From Bacteroidales bacterium (GTDB taxonomy: Bacteria; Bacteroidota; Bacteroidia; Bacteroidales; UBA932), in assembly GCA_023667095.1 (NCBI GenBank), contig JAMPAT010000012.1, positions 26,380-90,379 on the forward strand: DNA of 64,000 nt. The letters run 5' to 3'. This document shows, piece after piece, positions 26,888-35,441 of the stretch; the first letter of the stretch is position 1, and each line of letters opens with the position of its first letter. The notes under the pieces were generated by a model. The model was not told where the DNA came from. It made no database searches and worked only from the letters and a program-made list of their open reading frames with translations. The position numbers were made by a program, and so were the translations under genes.

Positions 26888-28105
26888 ATGGAAAAGATAT
26901 TGGACAGATTTCTCAGATATGTGGCTGTAGACACACAGTCGGATGAGAATTCGGAGAGCCAGCCGAGTTCAGCGAAACAGCTGAACCTGCTCGGGATGCT
27001 CCGTGACGAACTTAATGCAATGGGAGTTGAAGCCACACTTGATGAATATGGCTACGTGATGGCAACAATCCCGTCAAACTACGGGGATGAAATTCCTGCC
27101 GTGGGATTCATTGCCCATGTGGACACATCTCCGGACGCATCCGGAGCGGACATCAAGCCGCAGATTATCAGCAACTATGACGGCAGTGACATTCCTCTCA
27201 AAGGAGTGGAGGGTCTCTCGCTGAAGACAAGTGAATTCCCTGAACTGCTCGAATACAAGGGACAGACCATCATCACAACCGACGGAACCACGCTTCTCGG
27301 TGCAGACGACAAGGCAGGAGTTGCCGAGATTATGGATGCAGTGCAGTATATCGTGGAGCATCCTGAGTTCAGGCATGGAGAAATCAAGATCGGATTCACT
27401 CCGGACGAGGAAATCGGGCGCGGAGTAGTGAAATTCGATGTCAAGAAATTCGGTGCCAAATATGCCTACACAATGGACGGCGGACGTATCGGAGAGCTTG
27501 AATACGAGAACTTCAATGCAGCGGCTGCGACCGTGCATATCCAGGGACGCAACATCCATCCGGGCTATGCCAAAGGCAAGATGCTCAATGCAATCCTCAT
27601 CGGAATGGAGCTGAATGCACTCCTCCCTGTCGAGCAGAGGCCTGAATACACCAGTGGATATGAGGGATTCTTCCATATAATCAATTTCAGCGGCACAGTC
27701 GAGAGCGCGACTTTCTCATATATAATAAGGGACCACGACATGGCCCTCTACGAGCAGAAAAAGAAGACCATGCAGAAATGCGTGGATTTCATCAACGGAA
27801 AATATGGAGAAGGCACTGCGACCCTGACCTTGAAACGCCAGTACTACAACATGAGGAAAGAGGTCGAACCTCATTACCATATTGTTGAAAAGGCCGTCAA
27901 GGCAATGGAGATGGAGGGGATAACTCCTCACATCCAGCCGATACGTGGAGGCACAGACGGTGCAAACCTCTCGTTCATGGGTCTTCCTTGCCCGAACATC
28001 TTTGCAGGCGGGCACAATTTCCACGGAAAGATGGAGTTTGTCCCTCTCGAAAGCATGGAGAAGGCCAGCAAGGTGATTCTGAACATCATTTCGCTGTTTG
28101 TATAG
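26888..28105 (+). CDS. pepT: Peptidase T (aminotripeptidase)
   Basis: A 405-residue cytosolic M20B tripeptidase with two zinc ions. Metal and catalytic motifs are present: FIAHVDTSPDASG (zinc His and catalytic Asp), TTLLGADDKAGVAEI (bridging Asp), FTPDEEIGRG (catalytic Glu plus metal ligand), and the C-terminal GGHNFHGKMEF His. Together with the OPT importer upstream it gives a coherent peptide-use neighbourhood. The last 85 bp before its end are duplicated at 30387-30471, 2.4 kb downstream. Confidence 0.96.
   Translation: MEKILDRFLRYVAVDTQSDENSESQPSSAKQLNLLGMLRDELNAMGVEATLDEYGYVMATIPSNYGDEIPAVGFIAHVDTSPDASGADIKPQIISNYDGSDIPLKGVEGLSLKTSEFPELLEYKGQTIITTDGTTLLGADDKAGVAEIMDAVQYIVEHPEFRHGEIKIGFTPDEEIGRGVVKFDVKKFGAKYAYTMDGGRIGELEYENFNAAAATVHIQGRNIHPGYAKGKMLNAILIGMELNALLPVEQRPEYTSGYEGFFHIINFSGTVESATFSYIIRDHDMALYEQKKKTMQKCVDFINGKYGEGTATLTLKRQYYNMRKEVEPHYHIVEKAVKAMEMEGITPHIQPIRGGTDGANLSFMGLPCPNIFAGGHNFHGKMEFVPLESMEKASKVILNIISLFV
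28007..28091 (+). repeat. 85-bp direct repeat, copy 1 (3' end of pepT)
   Basis: Matches 30387-30471 with a single difference (28037 T versus C). It codes for the pepT C-terminal segment from GGHNFHGK to LNII. Confidence 0.9.
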
Positions 28106-28248
28106 TTGCAAGAGACAATCTGCTGCATGCATAGATGCAGTATTCGTATAGCCGTATAATACTGCCATGCTGTCCGCGCAACGGTAAAGTTCAATCACGT
28201 TGTCCACATCGCTGCAAAATACAATCAACTGACATTCTGACATTTACG

Positions 28249-28286
28249 CAAAGACGGGTGCTCCAAATCGGGCACCCGTCTTTGTA
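28249..28286 (+). terminator. Terminator after pepT
   Basis: A perfect 13-bp GC-rich stem (28249-28261 with 28272-28284) with a 10-nt loop, followed by a short T-poor tail. Another hairpin, GCAGTATT/AATACTGC, lies between it and the stop codon near 28137-28164. Confidence 0.75.
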
Positions 28287-28357
28287 TAAATCGCAATGAT
28301 TCAGAAATTAAATTTTGTATCCACGTGGTCAGTTCAATGATGTTGATTTTTGACTAT

Positions 28358-29647
28358 CTACTTCCCGACAATCAGGTATGAGCAATACTTGCCGAGCAAG
28401 TTAGATAGCGGCAGTTCCTCCTTCTGATAACGTTCTGCATCAAGTTTAAGTAGTCTTTCCCGAACCTGCTTCTTTCCTTTGAAAAGGGCACAAAGATATG
28501 GAATGCCCTTTTCCTCTGTAATGGTAACATCGGTAAAGAACTGCGTCAAGTCTTCTGCATCATAGACAATCGAATAGCTTGGACGCTTTGCTCCTGGTAT
28601 GTCAACAACCAGAATGTTCTTATCTATCAAATCCTGAATGTCACGAATCGCTGTGTCCTTTGAGCACTTTGCCAACGATGCCCAAGTCTTTGAGGTAATC
28701 TTCGATTCATAGCCATCGAGAAAGAGATTCAACATTTCTGTCTGACGCCCAGTCATAGGAATGGCTGAAGCCTTCTGCCAGAAGAAACTCTTGTTCAAGA
28801 CAGTAGTTACAATCGCTTCTGCTTCATCAAGTGCATCGACAAGCTTTTGCAGATACCATACCAACCATTCTGTGAGATCGCCATCACCATGCTGCATTCG
28901 CTCCAGAATATCGTAATAGTGATTCTTGTCTTTATTGATCTGTGATGAGATATTGTAGAAACGATAGCCGCTCTTCTCACCACGGGCCAACAGCATATCA
29001 GAAAGTATGCGGGCTAATCTTCCATTTCCATCCTCAAATGGATGGATACTGACAAACCAGAAGTGGGCGATGGCAGAACGGATAACGCTGCTAACCTGAT
29101 TTTCACTATCAAACCATGCAAGGAACCGCTCCATCTCAACATCTACCCGATCCGGTGAAGGTGCGATATAGTGTATCTTCTCACGTCCAAACATACCGCT
29201 GACAACATGCTCCTCGTTGCTCCGGTACTTGCCAACCTCAATTTGGCAACCCTCGCTGAAACCTGTTGGAAAGAATGCAGCCTGCCAGGCACACAGCCTA
29301 TCCTTGCCCAGAGTCTGATCATAGTTCTGGACTGCTTCAAGCATTACATTTACAACTGAGTCTATATAATGCGAAGGAGATGTGTATTTGACATTTTCTA
29401 TACCCAATCGTCTGGCGATTGATGAACGTACATCGTCCACGTTAAGACGGACGCCCTCAATCTCTGATGAATAAACCACGTCATAGGTCAAGTTCTCTGC
29501 CATAGCCCTAAGCTTGCTGTCAAACCCCAACGAACTTAGCCTGCCAAAGAGCATCCCCTGCCTACGGCAGACCAGCTCCAGAAGAGAGGACACCTGAGAG
29601 TAGTCCCAACGAAAGTCTGTCCAGTTTTCTCTTTCATGTATATACAT
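28358..29647 (-). CDS. Fic domain protein (class II, DUF4172 N-terminus, C-terminal winged helix), paralogue 1
   Basis: A 429-residue Fic protein, an enzyme class that usually transfers AMP from ATP to hydroxyl groups of target proteins. The N-terminal DUF4172 domain holds the inhibitory helix motif S60-x-x-x-E64-G65 (SSEIEG), the class II arrangement that blocks ATP binding. The active site HPFEDGNGRLAR is complete (catalytic His, metal Asp/Glu, phosphate-binding Asn/Arg). The C-terminus contains a winged-helix segment (SKTWASLAKCSKDTAIRDIQDLI), so it may bind DNA. Two CGCARA-type palindromes flank its promoter, suggesting self-regulation. The gene sits inside a segment bracketed by pepT-end repeats. 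Paralogue at 40856. Confidence 0.92.
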   Translation of the reverse strand: MYIHERENWTDFRWDYSQVSSLLELVCRRQGMLFGRLSSLGFDSKLRAMAENLTYDVVYSSEIEGVRLNVDDVRSSIARRLGIENVKYTSPSHYIDSVVNVMLEAVQNYDQTLGKDRLCAWQAAFFPTGFSEGCQIEVGKYRSNEEHVVSGMFGREKIHYIAPSPDRVDVEMERFLAWFDSENQVSSVIRSAIAHFWFVSIHPFEDGNGRLARILSDMLLARGEKSGYRFYNISSQINKDKNHYYDILERMQHGDGDLTEWLVWYLQKLVDALDEAEAIVTTVLNKSFFWQKASAIPMTGRQTEMLNLFLDGYESKITSKTWASLAKCSKDTAIRDIQDLIDKNILVVDIPGAKRPSYSIVYDAEDLTQFFTDVTITEEKGIPYLCALFKGKKQVRERLLKLDAERYQKEELPLSNLLGKYCSYLIVGK

Positions 29648-29688
29648 AATGAAAATCTTTAGATGCTACATTATCCCGCGATTAACGC

Positions 29689-29701
29689 CGCAGATTCTGC
29701 G
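29689..29701. promoter_or_regulatory. Palindromic operator candidate O1 of fic paralogue 1
   Basis: CGCAGATTCTGCG: two 6-bp arms around one T. It lies immediately downstream of the minus-strand -7 element, over the probable transcription start. Confidence 0.6.
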
Positions 29702-29702
29702 A

Positions 29703-29734
29703 CAAATTTAAGTATTTTTCGCCGAAGGCCCAAA
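29703..29734 (-). promoter_or_regulatory. Promoter of fic paralogue 1
   Basis: On the minus strand the -7 is TAAATTTG (29710 to 29703) and the -33 is TTTG (29734 to 29731), 20 bp apart. Operator candidates lie on both sides. Confidence 0.7.
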
Positions 29735-29750
29735 GGAGAAAACAAAATAT

Positions 29751-29763
29751 CGCAAATTTTGCG
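29751..29763. promoter_or_regulatory. Palindromic operator candidate O2 of fic paralogue 1
   Basis: CGCAAATTTTGCG: perfect 6-bp arms around one T, upstream of the -33 box and centred 62 bp from O1. Its core is shared with the palindrome before fic paralogue 2 (40792-40821). Confidence 0.6.
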
Positions 29764-29894
29764 ACGATTCAACTTCTCTTGGATGAAAAGTCTGTTCTAA
29801 AGACAAAATCTACCTCTGGGGTTGATAAAATTGTGTTGCAAAGCTACCACGCTGTACGTATTGACGCGAAATAATTGATAAGCTAAGATACAGG

Positions 29895-30338
29895 ATGGAA
29901 AAGATATTGGCAATTATAGCAACTTCATTTTTACTCGGATGGTACGGTGAATCATATGAAAATGGCAACGATTTAAGATTGTACTGTAAAAATTTATCGG
30001 ATGAAGATGTCATTTTGAAATGGCAGACGCACTATAATCAGAGAGAGAAAAGAGTCCTGCTCCCCTCCAAAGATTCCGTATGTGTCTATAGCATTTTCAG
30101 TCCAAGATCCAAAGCCCCTGACTTTGAATTCATATATGAAGGCGCTAAAAAAGACGAGTTCACATTACATGTACATTCTGTTGAAGATACATTGCAGAAA
30201 AAGACATGGAACTGGGAAAGCCGCGAAGATGCTGGACGTCAACTGTTCCGGGAATCAGATTGCAGGAGATATGAAAAAACATTGGAAACTTTCGATTGGG
30301 TCTTCGATATTCTTCCTGATGAGCTAAGCTGGCATTAA
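29895..30338 (+). CDS. Small secreted protein of unknown function
   Basis: A 147-residue protein with a short hydrophobic N-terminus (MEKILAIIATSFLLGWYG) that may be an uncleaved or atypical signal; no lipobox Cys is present. The rest is charged and predicted beta-rich, ending in KTLETFDWVFDILPDELSWH. The order of features (beta strands after KN-L/T, a Trp/Arg-rich stretch, then a short aromatic strand and acidic helix) resembles the two lipoproteins at 25795 and 26354, but identity is low and homology is only a guess. It lies with fic paralogue 1 inside the pepT-repeat-flanked segment and is AT-rich. Confidence 0.6.
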   Translation: MEKILAIIATSFLLGWYGESYENGNDLRLYCKNLSDEDVILKWQTHYNQREKRVLLPSKDSVCVYSIFSPRSKAPDFEFIYEGAKKDEFTLHVHSVEDTLQKKTWNWESREDAGRQLFRESDCRRYEKTLETFDWVFDILPDELSWH

Positions 30339-30386
30339 AGATTCATTAACCAGCCCATTGCCACCCCAGTCATTAGAATTTTCACC

Positions 30387-30471
30387 GGCGGGCACAATTT
30401 CCACGGAAAGATGGAGCTTGTCCCTCTCGAAAGCATGGAGAAGGCCAGCAAGGTGATTCTGAACATCATTT
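30387..30471 (+). pseudogene. Duplicated fragment of the pepT 3' end (85-bp direct repeat, copy 2)
   Basis: 84 of 85 bases match 28007-28091. It lacks a start codon and the final pepT codons diverge after it, so it is a non-coding duplicate. Together with the original it brackets the fic plus small-protein segment. Confidence 0.9.
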
Positions 30472-30559
30472 TGCGACTCACATTTTCACCTTCGGAATCC
30501 AACACCTGTCTTGCCTACAGAAAAGGATTCCAGACAAACACAGCGTCCCAAACAGAAGT

Positions 30560-30577
30560 TTTCCCGCCATCGGGAAA
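30560..30577 (-). terminator. Weak terminator candidate for the acyltransferase gene
   Basis: TTTCCCG and CGGGAAA form a 7-bp stem around CCAT just past the stop codon; only AACTTCTG follows on the minus strand, so termination strength is uncertain. Confidence 0.45.
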
Positions 30578-30583
30578 GCTCAA

Positions 30584-31678
30584 CTAACCGATAACCCACT
30601 TGCTGCCAGGAAGGAGCGATATAAGCTTTGCAGTCAAGGCGCAGCTGACAAATGTCGTCACTGCAATGAACGGGATAGACACCGGAGTCGGAAGTTCAAG
30701 CATATCCATGGAGACGACAGACCACATGTGAAGCCAGAATATGTGCATCAAATACATTCCGTAGCTCAGCTTTGAAAGCGAAGTTATGATGCGCGGTGCC
30801 TCAGCCTGCCCTATGCAGGAGAACATCAGGAATGCTCCCATGGTAAGACAGACAACATTGATTGTACAGAACGACCATCCGATTTCAAGCACAGGAGTAT
30901 CCAGCACGACACCAGGAACAGCCTGTACATAGTATGAAAGTATAGTTGCCACTGCTCCGGCAACAAGCATCGCGCTTCCTGCCAGCAGTTTAGTCTTCCT
31001 GCTCCATGCAAGGTGCACCTTGATATAATGTGCCATCACAAGGTAGCCGAGATAACCGGAGAAATACCAAAGCATGTGATATTCATTCCAGAAGCACTGT
31101 CCCCATGCCTCTCCGAACCATCTGTTGAGATAAGGCATACATGTAGAAATCAGGAACAGGATGATGAAAAACCTCTCTTCCTTTGCACTGGCCTTGCTCA
31201 GCCACGGTGAAATCATCGGTATGAACAGGTACAGGCTTATCAGCGGGAACATGAACCAAAGATGTCCGGCAAGCGTAGGGAAATTGTAGAATATCCTCGA
31301 CAGGTCCTTAAGGCTCGTAGCACCGTCTATCTGTCCCCAAAGCAGAGGCAAGGTCGCATACAGCACTGAAAATATAAGGAACGGCGGCAATATCCGTGTA
31401 AACCTCTTCCTGTAGAACTCCCATGTAGACTGCTCCTCCTTCTTCGGTGCAAGCAGAAAAGCGGAAACTATGATAAAGAGCGGGACCGCCATCCTGGAGA
31501 ATCCGTCATAGACAGAGACACATATCCTGTCCGTCTGGTTTGCAAGCACTGCCTGCGGTCCGGCCATGTCAGTAGCTCCGGGGCCAGGATAGAAATTTTC
31601 GCTTGCATGTACAAGCATCACAAGAAAGCACGCAAACACGCGCACATAGTCAAGAAATGCAATTCTTCCGTTCTTCAT
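30584..31678 (-). CDS. Membrane acyltransferase, acyltransferase 3 family
   Basis: A 364-residue polytopic protein (about ten transmembrane helices) of the acyltransferase 3 family, which acylates surface sugars or lipids using cytosolic acyl-CoA. The first helix starts with AFLDYVRVFACFLVMLVHAS, holding the conserved R and H; the second region has FSRMAVPLFIIVSAFLL followed by FYRKRFTRILPPFL. This matches the WecH/OatA-like layout without a fused SGNH domain. The longer upstream frame is rejected: the ATG at 31678 starts the conserved domain and has a TATCTTTG element 25 bp before it. Likely monocistronic. Confidence 0.85.
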   Translation of the reverse strand: MKNGRIAFLDYVRVFACFLVMLVHASENFYPGPGATDMAGPQAVLANQTDRICVSVYDGFSRMAVPLFIIVSAFLLAPKKEEQSTWEFYRKRFTRILPPFLIFSVLYATLPLLWGQIDGATSLKDLSRIFYNFPTLAGHLWFMFPLISLYLFIPMISPWLSKASAKEERFFIILFLISTCMPYLNRWFGEAWGQCFWNEYHMLWYFSGYLGYLVMAHYIKVHLAWSRKTKLLAGSAMLVAGAVATILSYYVQAVPGVVLDTPVLEIGWSFCTINVVCLTMGAFLMFSCIGQAEAPRIITSLSKLSYGMYLMHIFWLHMWSVVSMDMLELPTPVSIPFIAVTTFVSCALTAKLISLLPGSKWVIG

Positions 31679-31702
31679 AAACCCATCTTTAGATATTTGC
31701 CG

Positions 31703-31710
31703 CAAAGATA
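31703..31710 (-). promoter_or_regulatory. Promoter -7 element for the acyltransferase gene
   Basis: Minus-strand TATCTTTG about 25 nt before the ATG at 31678. Confidence 0.6.
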
Positions 31711-31865
31711 AGACAACAAATCCAATCCCGGGATAATCCGGATTGCAGAAAACTGTCATAATTATGAAGAAAACAGTCATTGCCTGAGCAAATTGCAAGC
31801 CCGGACAATGAGTTCTGCCGTGATGAAGGCATAACTGCCATATATGCGATAAAGCCACATTGGCA

Positions 31866-31899
31866 TTCCAGGTTGGTCGTATATTTGACCAACCTGGAA
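31866..31899. terminator. Hairpin after the choloylglycine-hydrolase-family gene
   Basis: A perfect 13-bp stem (31866-31878 with 31887-31899) around an 8-nt loop, 27 bp past the stop codon of the gene at 31926. There is no U-run, so it may be a processing or stabilising structure as well as a terminator. Confidence 0.6.
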
Positions 31900-31925
31900 C
31901 AATGGGCATGAAGATCGGGACAATG

Positions 31926-33041
31926 TCAGATTCCGCTTATCATCACGATCTGCTCCGGAACAGTATCAAGAGGCCTGGACTGATATTTCACTTTCTTGAA
32001 GTCGATTCCGGCAAGGTCGATGCACCGTATCTGGGAATTGTCCATCGTCCGGTAATAGAGTCTGAGGTTGTCAAGGTCGCTGACTGTCGTGAACTGCGTG
32101 GAAGTAATCATGTCAAGGCTCTTTTCTGAATTTGAATTGACATCCACTACTGCACCGACAGGAATCACCATGGCCTCCAGAATCTTGAAGCTCTGCAGCA
32201 TGGCATCATATCCTGTAGACGGTACAGGCGCAGTGGCCCTGAACATCGCGATGCGCACAAACCTTGAAGGTGATGTAAAGTCACCAGGAAGTCCAAGCAT
32301 GCCGGAACCACCGCTTACCGGCTTTATATCATAGCTCCCGTTCCCGAAGTTCCATGATTTGTTGGCCGCACTTCCCGGCATAAGGTTCACATAGTTGCTG
32401 AGGTTGGTGAGATGCCACTGGAATCCAGGGGAGTTGGTCAGTACACCGACCGGATTGTCATAGAAATTCATTTCTCCGTCAACAATTTCCAGTACCACCT
32501 GCCTTCCTGTCCTGTCGGCAATGCGCCAATGCACCGCCCCGACATTATCACTCAGTCCCGTTATATCAAGTCTCCCGGCAGCATCCATCACCTCATCCAC
32601 ATTCGCACAGGTCGCCAAGGCCCATGAAACGAACTGGAAGTCAGACAGTGTTGAAGAGTTTTTTGCCGGATTGTACCGGCTATAGGAGCCATATCCAGGA
32701 AAGAAGAAGAGCCCTGCACTAAGCCCCCTTTCATTAAGTCCCTCAACCATAAGTTCATCAGCCATTACTGAAACTCCGGCAAAACCATATTTCGCGACAA
32801 ATTCCATCCCGTCAGTACCGCCTGGAGTAAACGACTTGAAATGATACCCGCGAGGCACAATTACATATCTGCTGTCAAGCCGCTCTGTGGCCCACTCGAT
32901 TGAACGTGCTGCCACATGCGAACCGTCTTTTGCGACAAATGAAATTCCAGTACATGCGTCTGAATGTACTGGAGTCATTAATGCAGCTACAGCAACAGCC
33001 GCAGCTGCCAGATGATGATTACTTAAATTAAACATATTCAT
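31926..33041 (-). CDS. Choloylglycine hydrolase/penicillin V acylase family (linear amide C-N hydrolase), secreted
   Basis: A 371-residue Ntn-hydrolase. A signal peptide (residues about 1-29) ends just before Cys30 in SDACTGISF, so cleavage would expose the N-terminal Cys nucleophile that the family requires. Other family positions are visible: Arg in AARSIEWA, Asn in VGVLTNSPGFQWHL, and Arg in SPSRFVRIAMF. Members hydrolyse bile-salt amides, penicillin V or acyl-homoserine lactones; sequence alone does not settle which. Periplasmic or surface location is likely. Monocistronic by spacing; the GNAT gene upstream ends 48 bp before its start. Confidence 0.87.
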   Translation of the reverse strand: MNMFNLSNHHLAAAAVAVAALMTPVHSDACTGISFVAKDGSHVAARSIEWATERLDSRYVIVPRGYHFKSFTPGGTDGMEFVAKYGFAGVSVMADELMVEGLNERGLSAGLFFFPGYGSYSRYNPAKNSSTLSDFQFVSWALATCANVDEVMDAAGRLDITGLSDNVGAVHWRIADRTGRQVVLEIVDGEMNFYDNPVGVLTNSPGFQWHLTNLSNYVNLMPGSAANKSWNFGNGSYDIKPVSGGSGMLGLPGDFTSPSRFVRIAMFRATAPVPSTGYDAMLQSFKILEAMVIPVGAVVDVNSNSEKSLDMITSTQFTTVSDLDNLRLYYRTMDNSQIRCIDLAGIDFKKVKYQSRPLDTVPEQIVMISGI

Positions 33042-33089
33042 GCATTTTGGTTAAACGTCTCCACGCCTTACCAAAACCTGTGCCTGAAT

Positions 33090-33347
33090 CTATTTCTGGT
33101 GACGGAGAAGCCAATAGGATGCGTATGTACAGCTTCCCCTGAGCTTCAGCCCCTGGCTTTCAGCAAAACTGTATGCAGCTTCGACAAGTGCTCCGGCTAT
33201 GCCCCTACCTCCGATTTCATCCGGGACATATGTATGGATTATATCGAATACCCCATCCTTTACTGCATATTCTACATTAGCGACAAAACCGTCCTCTGTA
33301 ATTGTAAACAAGTGACGGTCAGGACTGTGTGTAATTTCACGTTTCAT
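33090..33347 (-). CDS. Small GNAT-family N-acetyltransferase (YjdJ type)
   Basis: An 85-residue protein with the short acetyltransferase fold of the YjdJ/Gcn5-like group (about 90 residues). The signature HTYVPDEIGGRGIAGALVEAA contains the acetyl-CoA-binding G-x-G-I-A loop, followed by the C-terminal CTYASYWLLRHQK segment. Substrate unknown. It begins five bases after the flippase-like gene stop and is therefore translated from the same mRNA. Confidence 0.8.
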   Translation of the reverse strand: MKREITHSPDRHLFTITEDGFVANVEYAVKDGVFDIIHTYVPDEIGGRGIAGALVEAAYSFAESQGLKLRGSCTYASYWLLRHQK

Positions 33348-33352
33348 GGCAT

Positions 33353-34375
33353 CTATTTTTTGACAGTTTCATATATATACGATCCCCCACCGCATAAGGC
33401 CATTGTGATTGCCTGTGACTCATGCGAAAGGGTCGCAAATATGATTCCTGTTTCAAACGGGATGCCATATATTGTGGAAAGTGCAAGTGAAACTATAAAA
33501 TGGAACGAACCGAAACCGCCTGGGACAGGTACAAGCCATCCGAGGCTGCCTGCAATCATCAGGAAAAGGGCATCAACCACATTAAGTGTATCAAGGGACG
33601 GGATTGCATACATTGTGGCTATGCTCATCAGCCAATACATCCCCCATATCAGCACAGTATAGAGAAAGAACCTCCATTTATGCTCCATTTTCAGGCAGCT
33701 TCCGAATCCCTGCATAATACCGGTGCATATGGAATACACCTTGGAAAGGGTCCTGTTCCTGTCATGATATTTCACTATAGCCCAGACTATTGCAGCAAAT
33801 GCAGCGACAGATGCGGCAAGAATCCACCACATGCTGAATCCCACTCTGCCGGAAAGCGGTCCCCACATTTTCCCGACAAAGAAAGCCCCGAATTTCTCCC
33901 ACCGGAAAAGCAGCAGGGCAACAAGGAATATCAGCATTGTCAGCATATCCCATCCCCTTTCCAGGACAACAGTACCGAGCACCTTGTCATATGTGACTGC
34001 CCCTGTTCCTTCCCGCCTTTTGGCCGCTTCCACAGAAGACCTGCGCGATATGACCCCGCAACGTACAAGCTCACCTATTCTCGGGAACACGAAATTCGCT
34101 ATATATCCGATATTTATGGCATTGAATGCCGTGGTCCTTGAAAGCCTCCTGTCAAAAGGCAGAAGAAGCCCCCTCCAGCGAAGTCCCCTCAGATAGAATG
34201 CGACAACACTTGCGGCCATTGAGACAAGCACGAGCTCCATACGGCAGCTCGCAAGCCCATCCAGGAAATCTTTCCATTCAACTCCACGGAACGAGAAATA
34301 CAGCAACATCACCGCTATGGACAATGAAACTGCATATTTAATTATCTTGCTATATCTTTCTTTCATCTGTAGCAT
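33353..34375 (-). CDS. Flippase-like membrane protein (lysylphosphatidylglycerol synthase TM family, UPF0104)
   Basis: A 340-residue membrane protein with about eight helices, of the LPG_synthase_TM family (the transmembrane part of MprF-like proteins, without the synthase domain). Recognisable pieces are YFSFRGVEWKDF near the N-terminus, FNAINIGYIANFVFPRIGELVRC, and the C-terminal GWLVPVPGGFGSFHF. Members are thought to move lipids or lipid-linked sugars across the membrane; the substrate here is unknown. Co-transcribed with the GNAT gene. It is divergent from the PfkB kinase gene with a 64-bp shared upstream region. Confidence 0.83.
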   Translation of the reverse strand: MLQMKERYSKIIKYAVSLSIAVMLLYFSFRGVEWKDFLDGLASCRMELVLVSMAASVVAFYLRGLRWRGLLLPFDRRLSRTTAFNAINIGYIANFVFPRIGELVRCGVISRRSSVEAAKRREGTGAVTYDKVLGTVVLERGWDMLTMLIFLVALLLFRWEKFGAFFVGKMWGPLSGRVGFSMWWILAASVAAFAAIVWAIVKYHDRNRTLSKVYSICTGIMQGFGSCLKMEHKWRFFLYTVLIWGMYWLMSIATMYAIPSLDTLNVVDALFLMIAGSLGWLVPVPGGFGSFHFIVSLALSTIYGIPFETGIIFATLSHESQAITMALCGGGSYIYETVKK

Positions 34376-34408
34376 ATTTTGAAGCCTGCAAATTTATTGA
34401 TTTTTTTA

Positions 34409-34416
34409 TACCTTTG
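34409..34416 (+). promoter_or_regulatory. Promoter -7 element for the PfkB-DUF6913-DUF368 operon
   Basis: TACCTTTG, 23 nt before the ATG at 34440; an AT-rich run precedes it. Confidence 0.6.
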
Positions 34417-34439
34417 TCGCTTATTAATGATTTTTCCCG

Positions 34440-35441
34440 ATGAAGTCAATTTTAGGAATGGGGAATGCGCTGACCGATATACTTGCAGTCCTCCCCGACG
34501 ATACCCTGCTTAAGGAATTTCATCTGCCAAGAGGCAGTATGCAGCACGTGGACATGGAGACAGGAGACAAGATCTGGCAGACACTGAAGCCAATGGGTGT
34601 CCAGTACGTGGCAGGAGGCTCGGCAGCCAATACAATTACAGGAACAGCAATATTCGGAATGAGATCCGGATTCATAGGAAAGGTCGGCAATGATGAGCTT
34701 GGTCACCTTTTTAAGAGCGACCAGAACCAGTACGGAATCGCCTCTACACTGTTCAAGGGAGTGAATTCATCAGGCCGCGCCATGGTGTTCATAACCGCCC
34801 CGAATGCAGAGAGGACATTCGCGGTCTACCTCGGAGCAGCACTTGAACTGGTGCCGGAAGACCTTAAGCCTGAATATTTTGAAGGCTATGACTATTTCCA
34901 CATAGAGGGCTATCTTGTGCAGAACCAGCAGCTTATCCGCAAGGCTGTAGAAATGGCAAAGGCCGCTGGATGTATCATATCAATAGACATGGCATCTTAT
35001 AATGTAGTTGAGTCAAACCATGCTTTCCTGCATGACATTGTTGACAACTACGTGGACATAATCTTCGCCAATGAGACCGAAGCCAAGGCGTTCACCAAGA
35101 TGGAGCCGCGCGAGGCACTTGACGAGCTGGCAAGGCATTGCGAAATAGCCATTGTCAAGATCGGCAAGGACGGCTCAATGCTGAAAAGCGGGGAAGAATA
35201 CCATTACATCCCTGCATGGCCGGCAGCGACAATCGATGCAACCGGTGCTGGCGACACATACGCTGCCGGATTCCTGTATGCGCACTCCCTCGGCATGCCT
35301 CTGAAAGTATGCGGTGAAGTTGGTTCCATAATTGCAGCAAAGGTTGTGGAGGTTATCGGCACAAAGATTGACATACCACGCTGGAAAGCGGCAAAAAGCG
35401 AAATCCGCGAACTTATTGCCGCAAATTCAGCAAAGCAATGA
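34440..35441 (+). CDS. PfkB family kinase (adenosine kinase-like)
   Basis: A 333-residue ribokinase-fold kinase. The first motif GGSAANTITGTAIFG and the second motif DATGAGDTYAAGFLYA with the catalytic Asp are complete. The layout, with an N-terminal MGNALTDILAVLPD strand, is closest to the adenosine/ribokinase group often annotated as adenosine kinase in Bacteroidota; fructokinase or another sugar or nucleoside as substrate is possible. The stop overlaps the start of the next gene by four bases (ATGA), so translation is coupled. Confidence 0.88.
   Translation: MKSILGMGNALTDILAVLPDDTLLKEFHLPRGSMQHVDMETGDKIWQTLKPMGVQYVAGGSAANTITGTAIFGMRSGFIGKVGNDELGHLFKSDQNQYGIASTLFKGVNSSGRAMVFITAPNAERTFAVYLGAALELVPEDLKPEYFEGYDYFHIEGYLVQNQQLIRKAVEMAKAAGCIISIDMASYNVVESNHAFLHDIVDNYVDIIFANETEAKAFTKMEPREALDELARHCEIAIVKIGKDGSMLKSGEEYHYIPAWPAATIDATGAGDTYAAGFLYAHSLGMPLKVCGEVGSIIAAKVVEVIGTKIDIPRWKAAKSEIRELIAANSAKQ

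Noticed and set aside
28358..29647. Fic gene as half of a Fic toxin-antitoxin pair
   Set aside because: The inhibitory S-x-x-x-E-G helix is inside the same protein, so no separate antitoxin is expected, and the adjacent small protein is divergent and secreted.
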